Shown: piece after piece, positions 47,132-57,200 of the stretch
Numbering within the stretch: position 1 is the first letter of the stretch
Layout of the letters: each line of letters starts with the position of its first letter
NCBI GenBank assembly: GCA_015680685.1
Contig: MNCI01020717.1
Span: 325,625-389,624 of the forward strand
From: Gnetum montanum
Taxonomy: Eukaryota; Streptophyta; Gnetopsida; Gnetales; Gnetaceae
Reading direction: 5' to 3'
DNA: 64,000 nucleotides
Translations under genes and position numbers: made by a program
Notes under the pieces: generated by a model
Told to the model about the DNA's origin: nothing
The model's database searches: none
What the model saw: only the letters and a program-made list of their open reading frames with translations

Positions 47132-47885
47132 TCATGGAGAAAATATTCCTTTTATAAAAGAAACTTCTCAAAATATAGATAATTACATTAATGATGAAAA
47201 TCCAAGCTCAACTCACAACTCTCCCAAGGATCTTAGAGGCCACACATGTCCCCTCTCAATCTGTAATTGCTCACCATGAAGCCAAAGCTCAAGCCAACAT
47301 ACTTGTAAGAGATTCTATCAACCTCTCTTAAGTGCTCTCCCTTGCCTCTCACTCAATTTATCTTACACAAGCTCTTACGAGATCTCTCAAATCTCTTACT
47401 TCACTCTCCTCTCTCTTCTTCTTACTCAAACTTAGCCCTTGGACACTTATTTATAGGTTTTTTGTGTGACCTTTCATCTTCCTTCATATTCAAAAATATA
47501 AATTAATTTCTATTGCTTGCTAGAGACATCTTATGGTCTAAAGAGACATCTTACCAGAAAGTAACCAATTTACAAAAGATATGTCTCTGTAAAGACATCT
47601 TTCAACTAGGATAAATGTCTATCTCCTAGTAGAGAGGTCTATCCAGACAAGCCCAAAATTCAAGATGCTTGTTTTGGGATCCTAAACTTCCAAACACCTT
47701 CAAACAAGCTCTCACTAATCCCTAAATCCCTTACACTCATCCAAGAAGTTCCAAATACTCATAAACATGCTAAAAGACCCTAGAATTATCATTAACATGG
47801 TCAACATAAGAATACATACACAAACAAGGATCACATATCTAAAATACAATGAGGATTACACAAGGACTAGGTAATTTTCTCATCA
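47132..47885 (-). repeat. 3' LTR of element C, truncated
   Basis: Begins on minus with TGATGAGAAAATTACC at 47885. Matches 50577-51378 with roughly one difference in eight bases. It contains AGACATCTT/AAGATGTCT words at 47520-47650. Confidence 0.8.
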
Positions 47886-47899
47886 TCTCTCTCACCTTA
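47886..47899 (-). other. Polypurine tract of element C
   Basis: Minus strand AAGGTGAGAGAGA directly before the LTR start. Confidence 0.65.
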
Positions 47900-48199
47900 A
47901 AAATGCTATGCTTAATAACCTTTCTTAAGCTTGAATTCACCATACTCCCATGACTCAAGGCCATCACACTAAGCATAACAATCAAGACTCAATGGATTTA
48001 AAACATGAGAATAAGTATCATTTGAAATTTTGGTTTTGAGCTTTCCTTACTCATAGAGGCTTGTCCTATCCCATCATGCTTCCTTCATGTAAGAATCTCC
48101 TTAAAATGCTTCCCTTGCATCTCCATGATGACTTAAACCTACACAAAATTGGCATAAAAATCTAGAAAAATAATTGTTAGCATCAACCCTTGGAGTAGG

Positions 48200-49010
48200 C
48201 CTCCTTACCTAATGCTGAAATACCAATGGTATTTCTCCACTTGCTTTCAAATGATCTTTCTTATTCTTACAACATCCCCTTGCAAACATAAATTTTAGCC
48301 CAACACTTACACAAGTATCCAAAAGCATCAACCAACATACTACTACCATCAACACCCAATATTGGATAATAGAAGAAAAAGAAACCTTCTTCTCATTCAT
48401 ATGAGACTCCACATAATTCATGCATAGCACGTACTTTAAATGCATTCTCTTTAACATCAAGAAAAATTTCATCCTCACAAATAACATTCACCCTTACAAT
48501 CTCCTCACAACTAGGAAGCATTAATGAAGAATTCAAGTTACCAACCTTACTCTCAAAAAAAATGGATAACAACCTAAACTTATGATTGTCTTGCCTCATA
48601 GTCCAACTATCATTCTCTCCATCTAAGATACCCTTATTATTATAAATCCATGGTCTACCAAATATGAGATCTGAAAAATCAACAGGTAATGCATCATAAA
48701 GAATTTGATCATGAAAATATCTAATGGAATAATCAATAAGGCACTATTTCTTAACTTGCTTATAATGATTCTTCATTAACTAATGCACTTTTTCTAGATA
48801 AGGATGAGAGATTGTAGCTAAATGCAATGACTTCACAACCTTAATAGAAACCAAATTTTCTTGTTCTCCACCATCAATAAGGACACTCAAGGAATGACAT
48901 TTAACATTATAGTGAGTTTTAAACAATCTCTTCCTCATAACATCCTCATTAACACTAACATATCCAAAAAAAGTACAACTATTTAGCTCACTTTGATCAG
49001 CAATGTACAA
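48200..49010 (-). pseudogene. Protease region of element C
   Basis: The frame at 48780-49010 has LFKTHYNVKCHSLSVLIDGG, then EQENLVSIKVVKSLHL and HPYLEKVH. This is the IDGG form of retropepsin known from some chromoviruses, so the Gly here is probably original. Downstream (48600-48760) DLIFGRPWIYNN corresponds to the late LLGRPW block. Reading continues to 48200 as low-identity spacer sequence (frames 48209-48487 and 48393-48599) with no RT. Confidence 0.7.
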
Positions 49011-50050
49011 AGGATGAGGTTCGCATACCTTCTTTGAAGATTTAGGATCATCTTCTTACATAGTTTGAATTTCCTTATCCTTAGAGGCATTCTTCTTAGG
49101 GTTTATACACTCCCATTGTTTATGACCTAATTCACCACACTTATAACATATATATTTACACCTTTATCTTTTGGATATCATTCCCTTCTTCTTTCCCTCC
49201 TTAAAGAAGTAGGTTTCCTCTTCTTCTTCTTTTGTTCATATTCACCATCCTTTTTGGAAGATTTTCTTGTTCTTTGATTTGTATCTTTCTCATCCCTTTT
49301 CTTATGATCCTTCTCCTTCTTTAAGCCAAACTTTGTGATCAACCATAAGAGTAAGAACATAGGCTTCATCAAGAGTATCAAGCTCATTGAATACTAATTC
49401 TTGTTGATATTGCATCCTTAATCCACTAATGAAGTTAGAGGCATACTCATACTCAATTTAATGAACATTAGCCTTTTGCAAAGCTTTGCAAAATTCAACA
49501 TAATAATCTTTTACCTCTTGATCTCCTTGTCTAAGAAATTTTAGCTTCTTAATTACTTCATGATGGAAGGATGTATTCTCAAACTTTTTATTTAGTATGA
49601 ATTTCATAAGTTGCCAACTCTTAATAGGTCTTTCATATTCTTCAAACTATTTGAGACATTTCTTATCCCATCATTTGATTGCTAATACTTCAAGTTTTCT
49701 CTCAACAACATGAATCATTAACTCACTAGAAAGTTTCTCAACAAGAAAATACTTATTCATAACTTTAAGCTAAGAAAGAAAGAAATCTGTCCTTCAACAC
49801 CTTTAAAGATGGAAATATCCACATGAAAAATTCTTATAGCACTTCTTAAAATATTTTAAAAACTTTCATCATGATTTTTCTCATTATTATGATGATAAAA
49901 AAACCTTTGCTTATACCTTCAAGTTCTAGTTTCTTCTCTCCTTTGAGTCCTTTGATTAATTCTTCCTCTTTATCTTTGCATAGATGCAAAAGGATTCTCT
50001 TAATCAATCTCCTTCTCACTTCTTCTTGAAGCTTCTTCAACATCTTAGTG
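49011..50050 (-). pseudogene. Gag of element C with an intact CCHC knuckle
   Basis: Starts near MLKKLQEEVRRRLIKRIL at 50043. The capsid part reads SWQLMKFILNKKF, LRQGDQEVKDYYVEFCKAL, QKANVH and FISGLRYNI. A lysine/arginine-rich linker follows (49178-49387). Then YICYKCGELGHKQWECINPK lies at about 49090-49150, a perfect C-x2-C-x4-H-x4-C. Frameshifts separate these parts. Confidence 0.75.
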
Positions 50051-50464
50051 TTTGATGATCATTATGTTGGGAATGACTTCTTGCATTGTAATCACAAAAG
50101 CCTTAAAGGAGTCTTTGAGCTCTTGAAGCTCTTTTTCAAGCTCTTGATCTTTCTTCTTCTTTGGAGTCATGCCTTTCATAAAGCTACAAGTAAAATCTTA
50201 AAACAAGAAGATGAGATCTTCAAATAATTCTTACAATTTAAGGCAACAAAAAGTATGAAGATATAACTGAATTCAAATCCTAGCTTCTCAATAAAATGAA
50301 TTCTCAATTACTAAAAAGGAACTTAACCTTACAAGATTCATCTAATATTTACCAATATCAGGTTCTCAAAACCTAAGTGGCTATAAAGCTTCAAAATTCT
50401 TCAAATTTTCTTCAAAAGCTTAATGAAGATCACCAATTCAAGTGTGGAAACTTCAAAACAAAAT

Positions 50465-50476
50465 GCTTTGATACCA
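50465..50476 (-). other. Primer-binding site of element C (initiator tRNA-Met)
   Basis: Minus strand TGGTATCAAAGC differs by one base from the usual TGGTATCAGAGC. It is six bases from the LTR end. Confidence 0.8.
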
Positions 50477-50482
50477 ATTTTA

Positions 50483-51378
50483 TGAGGAGCCTACCTCAGT
50501 AGATCCTAAAAGGACTCATTTCATAAGTTTACTAAGAAAATTAGGCTTAGCAAACGAGAATAACATAAAGAAATGGAGAAAATATCCCTTTTATAAAAGA
50601 AGCTTATCAAAATATAGAGAATTACATCAAAGATGAGAAGCCAATCTCAACTCACAACTCTCCAAAGGATCTTAGAGGTCACACATGTCCCCTCTTAATC
50701 TTCAATTGCTCACCATGGAGCTAAAGCTCAAGATAAGACACTTATAAGAGATTGTATCAACCTCTCTTAAGTTCTCTCCCTTACCTCTCACTTAATTTCT
50801 CTTGCACAAGCTCTCAAGAAACCTCTTAAATCTCTTACTTCACTCTCCTCTCTCTCCTTCTTGCCCAAAATCAAGCCTTGGACACTTCTTTATACCTTCT
50901 TAATGTGATCTTTTATCTTCCTTCATATTTAAAAATCTAATTTAATTTTTGTTGCTTGTCAAAGATGTCTTGTGATCTAAGGAGACATCTTGCCTGAAAG
51001 TTGCCAATTCACAAAAGAGGCATCTTTGTTCTAGAGGAGATGTCTAGCTATTGAGAAATACATCTTTGTACGAGGGAAGATGTCTTTCAGGAGACGTCTT
51101 TTACTTGGGATAAATGTTTATCTCTTAGTAAAGATGTCTATCTAGATAAGGCCAAAATTCAAGATGCTTGTTTTAAGATCTTGAGCATTCAAACACCTCC
51201 AAACTAGTAACTCCTAAACCCTCTAAACTTATCAAAAGAAGTTCCAAACACTTCCAAACATGTTAAAACACCCTAGAATCATCATTAATAAGATCAATAT
51301 AAGAAGACACACACAAACAAGGCTTACACATCCAAAATACATTGAGGATCACACAAGCACTAGTTGATCTTCTCATCA
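50483..51378 (-). repeat. 5' LTR of element C
   Basis: Plus TGAGGAGCCTACC to TTCTCATCA, 896 bp. AAGATGTCT/AGACATCTT words cluster at 50960-51140. Confidence 0.8.
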
Positions 51379-51931
51379 ATCTCCTTTCTTAATGATGTCT
51401 CTCTTCTTCTTGCTTTTGTCCACATTTCCTTCTTCCATCTCTATGATGGGGTCTTTTGTCATCTCCACCTTGTCTTTGATCATTTTCCCTTTGATCCCAA
51501 ACACATTCTTCTTTGTCAGAGCTAGATGATAAGGATAGAGAGCTAAGAGAGTTTTGGTAGCTTGCTCTCCTTCTCTGATCCCTTAGTTACTCTTTTGCTT
51601 GGTGACTAGAAGACCTTGGCCTTGAGGTCCCCCTAGTTCTGGGTCCAATTCTCACCTTACCTTGGTTGGTTACCAAGGTTGAATGTAATCATTGGTGTGT
51701 TAAGTTGTTTTCACCAAAGAGAGAAGGACCTTGGCATTGAGAACTGGCTGATGGATATTATTATTCTCCTTTTTAGACTATGATGCTAGCATAATCAAGA
51801 TTCTTTTCCCCTTTGAGGCTTTATGGTGGGCTTCCATAAGTTTGTCTTTTCTAAGTTAGGCCTTCATTGGCTAATAATCTTTGAAGAGATTATTTGTCAC
51901 TTGATAGTTTGGTGTGGCTTCATCAATTAGT
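51379..51931 (-). pseudogene. Gag-like charged fragment
   Basis: One minus-strand frame reads SLSSLSLSSSSDKEECVWDQ, then RENDQRQGGDDKRPHHRDGR. The composition resembles the Ser/Arg/His-rich N-terminal gag segment of element B, but word identity is low. It is cut on the left by element C. Confidence 0.35.
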
Positions 51932-52590
51932 ATGCTTAAGTGAGATTGAGATACAAGATACTTGTATTTTTATTATTTTTGTTATCAAAATATTTAGAAC
52001 AATAAAATGATTAAAATATTAAGTTTAAACTAACTATGTGCTTAAGGGTAATCTAAGTTATTCTAAGCATAGAACATTTGTCCCCACTTTTCGTACCCCA
52101 TCCTAAACCTATATTAACATTGCTAGGTTACCAAATGTTTATTACTAGAAAAACGAAGTATTCACTACTAGGATTACCTAACATTAATATATCATGCTTG
52201 AAGTGGTCGTGCTTATGCTATTACAAAATAAAATATTAAATTACTAAATGCTGGAAAGTAAAGTGCATTAAGACTAAAATGTTGAAAATAAACAAATTGC
52301 TAGTCCAAGTGTTACAACATAAGAAATTAATCTTGATTTTATTGCCATCATGTAGAAGTGTCTAGGTACATCATGAACTTGAATAAAACTTTGTACAATC
52401 AATTCAATCCATCCTGTGGGTACTTGAAGGGAAATTTGGCTAAGTTCTACAAAAGAAAATTGCAAGAGTTTGGCTACTAGAATGATTAAAGGTGTCATAA
52501 ATGCAAATGATGCACACATTTATATAGGCTTAGAGTGGGATGGTGTTGATGCATGCCTATTGATGTAGTTGATTGAAAGACTCTTCATCA
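51932..52590 (-). repeat. Truncated second copy of the D-type LTR
   Basis: Starts on minus TGATGAAGAGTCTTTCAAT at 52590. Matches 23500-24208 throughout, including TAAGTTTAAACTA, CTAAGCATAGAACAT and CCCACTTTTCGTACCC. TATATAAATG near 52520 (minus) is the TATA position. The last ~150 bp of the LTR is missing on the left. Confidence 0.8.
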
Positions 52591-53420
52591 ATGAGTTTAA
52601 TAGATATGTTATGAGTATGCTTGCTTGAAGTTTTGTTATTTGGTATCATAGGTTTTATGATGCTATCTCATTAGAGGCTTTGTTTTGGTAATGCAGTTTT
52701 CAGCTCCTTGAGGTTTAGTTGGTTCTTAACCTTATATAATACCTTGCTAGCCTTGGATAGGTTAGGAGTTGTTACACTTAGGTAAGAAGAAATGAGAATA
52801 GTACATGGTATAAATGACCTGCTTATTATGCTTTTGCATCACATTATTTAGCTACAAAGTAAAACTTTGATTAGAGTTAGTAACCAAAAATTGGAATAAA
52901 TACATATTGTGATAAGATCAATAATTAATGATTTTTATATATCATCGAGAAGAATAGTATTAGGTGTCTTATTTATACTAACATCAATAAAAGAGGATGA
53001 TAGATTTTAGATTCTTACTTACTAGCATATAAATCTATGTTATGAGAAGCATTACTAATTTTAGCATTGTTAGAAAAAACTTAGTAACTTACAATCCTCA
53101 AGTGTTTTTACTACCACAATGTAGAAATGCCAAAACCCTTTGCCAAAATCCTTAACTACAAAGAAAAACAAAAAATAATAATAATCAACGTGGCGAAAAC
53201 ATACTCTCAAGAGAAGAGAAAACCTTTGGTAAAAAAATGAGCTCGTGTGCCTCCACGTTCACTGCGTAACCAAAAAGTACATGCATTCAAAGTTTTGATT
53301 TTGATGACCCAAATCTTCACTACCTTGCCATCAAATTTATTTATTTATGTATTTCGAATAAAGCCAACAAACATTTACGGTCATGTGTCTAAACATTTGA
53401 TCTGTCCCGGATTTCGTAGG
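52591..53420. other. Spacer upstream of the kinesin gene
   Basis: AT-rich with no gene or element boundary recognised. GC content rises after about 53200, consistent with entry into gene-associated DNA. Confidence 0.45.
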
Positions 53421-53431
53421 TCAGAAAACTT

Positions 53432-53824
53432 CCGTTAGTATTTTCTTAGAAACACACAATGTTAGACTCGATTTACTAAGGGGAAAAAAAAACACAGAAT
53501 CTGGGTCATTCCATCCGTTATGATAACGGTCAGGATCTTGACGACTGTTCCATTTTGACGTAACTACTCTGTTGTTCTTCAAAAGGCTTTCAAATGGCTT
53601 CATCATGATCAGGAATCTCATGATTACTGAAGGCCCAATAGCATACCTCAAGAACTTCCTCACCGGCTACCACCAAGAAAAATGGAAATAGGCTTATACC
53701 GGGCCGGTGTATTCAAAATGAAATGGTAAAAGGAAATGCAAGTAAAACATCATCAGTGGCCGCCAAACTAGGTCAGCGTTCTATTCAAGAAAATCACAAG
53801 ACCGTTATCGTGGCAGGAACCGTT
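53432..53824 (+). promoter_or_regulatory. Cluster of AACGG (MSA-like) cores upstream of KIN8A
   Basis: CCGTT/AACGG cores lie at 53432-53436, at both ends of the palindrome CCGTTATGATAACGG (53515-53529), at 53802-53806 and at 53820-53824 (reverse strand ACCAACGGTTC). The MSA element recognised by three-repeat MYB factors of G2/M genes has core AACGG. The matches outside the core are partial. Transcription start and TATA box are not identified. Confidence 0.45.
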
Positions 53825-53889
53825 GGTGTTCAAAACAACAGAAAATACAAATTGAAAACCAAGAAATTGTCAGCAAATCGTGGCCATCG

Positions 53890-54222
53890 ATGAATGAGAG
53901 AGAATTTTTTGGGGCCCATAACCCTTTCAGTATGTATCTGTTATCACAGGGCAATTTTCTGTTTCTACTTCCAAATGCACCCCCACTTAACCGGTTATGG
54001 TTTTTTGGCAAACCTGCACACGATCTCTACATTCTTAAGTACAAGAATCTTGAATTTGAGCCTCATTGGAAGCATTATTGCGACTGCTGTTTTCTTGTTT
54101 CTGCTTACTCTCAGCAATTATTTGTCAACATTTTCGTTCTTGGCTGGTTTGAAAATGGCCAGCAGGAGACCGGTTTCGGCAACCAGTGCTCTTCAGACGA
54201 GGCAAATCAACACTGCGGATGA
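53890..54222 (+). other. Upstream ATGs and overlapping reading frame before KIN8A
   Basis: ATG 53890 opens a 110-codon frame that overlaps the KIN8A start out of frame. ATG 53894 is in frame with KIN8A. If transcription starts before 53890, either could affect translation; if it starts later, both are irrelevant. The transcript start is not visible. Confidence 0.3.
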
Positions 54223-57200
54223 AGATCAGAGACCGCAAGTCTGCAGGAAACCTCTGCAGAGTGCGAAAGAGAGGTTGAAGAGCATGAGGAAACCTGTGAA
54301 TGTGCCCACTTCCCATCCCAGCATCGATCTTCTGAGCCCCTCAAATTTGAGGTCTGCTAAGGCTTCTTCTGCGTTGAATAACGCCGTTGGGCCTTTTGAT
54401 GAGGCAGAAAATGTGGCACCCACAGCCAGAAACAAGACCGTTGATTCCAGAAACAGAAAGGGGCAGGAGCTGTATACAGGGTTTTTGGGGAGGCTGGGGT
54501 ATACTACTAGCAGGAGGCAGCCTAATAGGCCTGGAGCAGGAGCAGGAGGAAGAGGAGGAGGAGGGGTTTCTAGGGTTTCTGAGGTACCCACAGTGGCCAA
54601 GAGGAGGCTCACCATGGGTGGGGATGTTAATGGTGGAGGTAAAACAGGGCAGGTTAAGAGTGGAGATGGGGGTAGGATCATGGTCTATGTTAGGGTTCGG
54701 CCTCTGTCCAATAAGGAAAGGGATGCAAAGGCTGTCAGCTGCATCAAAATTGTGGATGAGAAGACTGTTTTCATCTCGGAGGCTCTAGATGACATGGATT
54801 ATCTAAGGCTCAAGAGGAAATGTGGAAGGTATTTCAGGTTTGATGGAGTCTTTCCGGAGACTAGTAGTCAGGAGGATGTTTACTCTACCACGTAAGTGTG
54901 CTTGTTTGGATAATCTTTTCTTTTAAAAAACAGAAATGTTTGCTTTTTCTTTTATTTACATTTTGTCTTTTGGTTGGAATTCGGGTTTCTGGTATTTCTT
55001 TTGCTCGACACGATGCATATGATCATGACATGTTTCTGCTTCTTCCTCAGTGTACTCTCGATTGTGTGATCTGTAGATTGTTATTATTGAGCTGCCATAA
55101 ACTGAGACTCCGAGAGATCAAACACCTTCTTGCTTGTAAAATTTTGCTGCCAGTTTGTCCTGTAGTGTTAAAATAACAAAGACGAATCCTATTGATCTGT
55201 TCACCCTTGTTATCTGATTGATCACAATAACTGTGTTTTACTTAAATTCTAAATTCTGTTATTTCTTAAATTCTAAATTCTGTTATTATAAAATGGGTTT
55301 TCATTGCATTTATGTTTGAATCTTACAAGATTATAATTTTTATGAGATGATTATTCTCTTTTTGTATATTACTATCAATTTTTGATAGCTTGGGCAATGG
55401 AATTTTGATCATGTCTCTTTGGTTGATTTTAAGATCTAAAGACTACCATGGTTGGACTTCAAATCTTACGATATTAATTGTTTTTATTTAAGTTTTTTTT
55501 TTCAAAAAAGAATAAAGTATTGTAGTATGAGATTATATATCTGGCAATTTCAAAATGTTCAGAAATTTTGTTGGGAGCAAGTAATTCTATTTCATGTCAT
55601 CAGTCATTGAGGTAAAAGATGAGCTCTTTTAAAAGTAATATTAATTAATAATAAATTTTAGAATAAATAAAATTTAAATTATCTATGTTTATTGGAACCG
55701 AAATGTGTTTTTTATTACATCCTTAGACCCTCAGGATATATTGGACAGAGGAAATATACACATTATGTGTAGCAAAGACTTCATCAATGAAGGTTACATC
55801 AATAAAGTTATCGAGTTTCCTTGGTGTTTTTTTAAATAAGTCAATTAAGCTATTAGCCATAATTTGCTATTTATGTCCACTGTGCTCAAGAATAGGACAT
55901 TGCAATGTTTCAGCTTCAAATAAAATAAAATTAATAAGGCTAATCAACTTTTGCAAGATTACATATAAATAATCTTTTTCATTCATATTACTCTGTATCA
56001 CTGGTGATGAATCCAGATAGGATTATGAACTAGCACTGTTTCAGAAGGTAAGAAGCAGAAATTCTTAGAGGAGCTGTTTTGCTTATAGAAGAAATAGTCC
56101 TTACGGGGCCATAATTACCTATACTGTATAGTGATAGAAATGGGTTTACTTGTTTTTCTGCTTGTGTTTACAGACATAGGAGAAGTTATTTTTATAAATT
56201 CTTCTCCTTTAGTCGGTAACCATGATAACCCTTCTGTTTTCTGAGATGAACAAAGTTCAGTTTGTCTATCATATTTTGTAAGTTAATCAGCAAATGATAA
56301 TTCAGACTGCATATGTTCGTGTATTTTTTTTCAATATATTAAAGGTTTTTCATTTATGATGTGTAGTTACAAGTAGAGTACACAATTATGTACTTGCAGG
56401 TAACAAGCATTTTTACATTTTTTGAATGGAACCATCACAGTATCCAGAATCATAAATTTTCTGTGAGAGTATTTTCAAATGCCTTTTTTTTTGGAGCATT
56501 TTCAATGAATATCATGTACCATTTCGGAATACCCCACTTGGCTATAATATCTTTATATGACTCAAAACTGCTCCACTGAAGCCGTAGGCTAAAAATACTT
56601 CTAAATATGGAAATATAACAAAGTTTGCCGTTCTGATCATAAATTTGCTACAGTAAAACTATTAGAAATTAGCACTATTCTCTTTATTTTGAATTATAAT
56701 TTACCATTTTCTACCTGCACTCTGAAAATATTTGAAGAGCTTGAGAGGCATTTTTGTTTTGCAGTACATCAGATCTAGTAGAAAGTGTATTGGAAGGAAG
56801 AAATGGCTCTGTTTTTTGCTATGGCGCTACTGGTGCCGGTAAAACCTACACAATGTTAGGCACATTCGGTCAACCAGGAGTCATGTTCCAAGCCCTAAAG
56901 CATCTATTCACAAGAATAAGACAATGTAGTGAAAATGGTGAACATCAAGTTCATCTCTCCTATCTTGAGGTCTACAATGAAAATATTTATGATCTACTAT
57001 CTCCTGGTAGAAATCTTCATGTAAGGGAAGATGAGCAGGTACAATCTTGCTATAATTGTTTATTCAACATATTTATTAACAAAGATTGTTGTGAGGAAAA
57101 ACTGAAGGATAAATCAATAATGATTTTAATGTTTTTCTGTTTTCAGGGTGTTTCAGTTGTTGGGTTGTCAACCTACCAAGCTTATTCTACTGAACAGGTT

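Larger units (their letters stand above)
47132..51378 (-). mobile_element. Element C: minus-strand gag-protease-only gypsy element
   Basis: LTRs at 47132-47885 (3' on the minus strand, lacking its last ~95 bp) and 50483-51378 flank an initiator-Met PBS, gag and protease. No RT, RNase H or integrase lies between protease (to about 48600) and the PPT at 47886. The protease type (I-D-G-G and HP-Y-EK) differs from A/B/D and suggests a chromovirus-like origin. Confidence 0.8.

Noticed and set aside
48780-49010. I-D-G-G in the protease of C as an inactivating mutation
   Set aside because: IDGG is an established variant in some plant gypsy proteases, so it is probably ancestral.
53894-54154. N-terminal extension of KIN8A from the in-frame ATG at 53894
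   Set aside because: The 87 extra residues are hydrophobic and unlike kinesin heads. ATG 54155 has a better context and gives a basic, disordered head as in related KIN-8 proteins.
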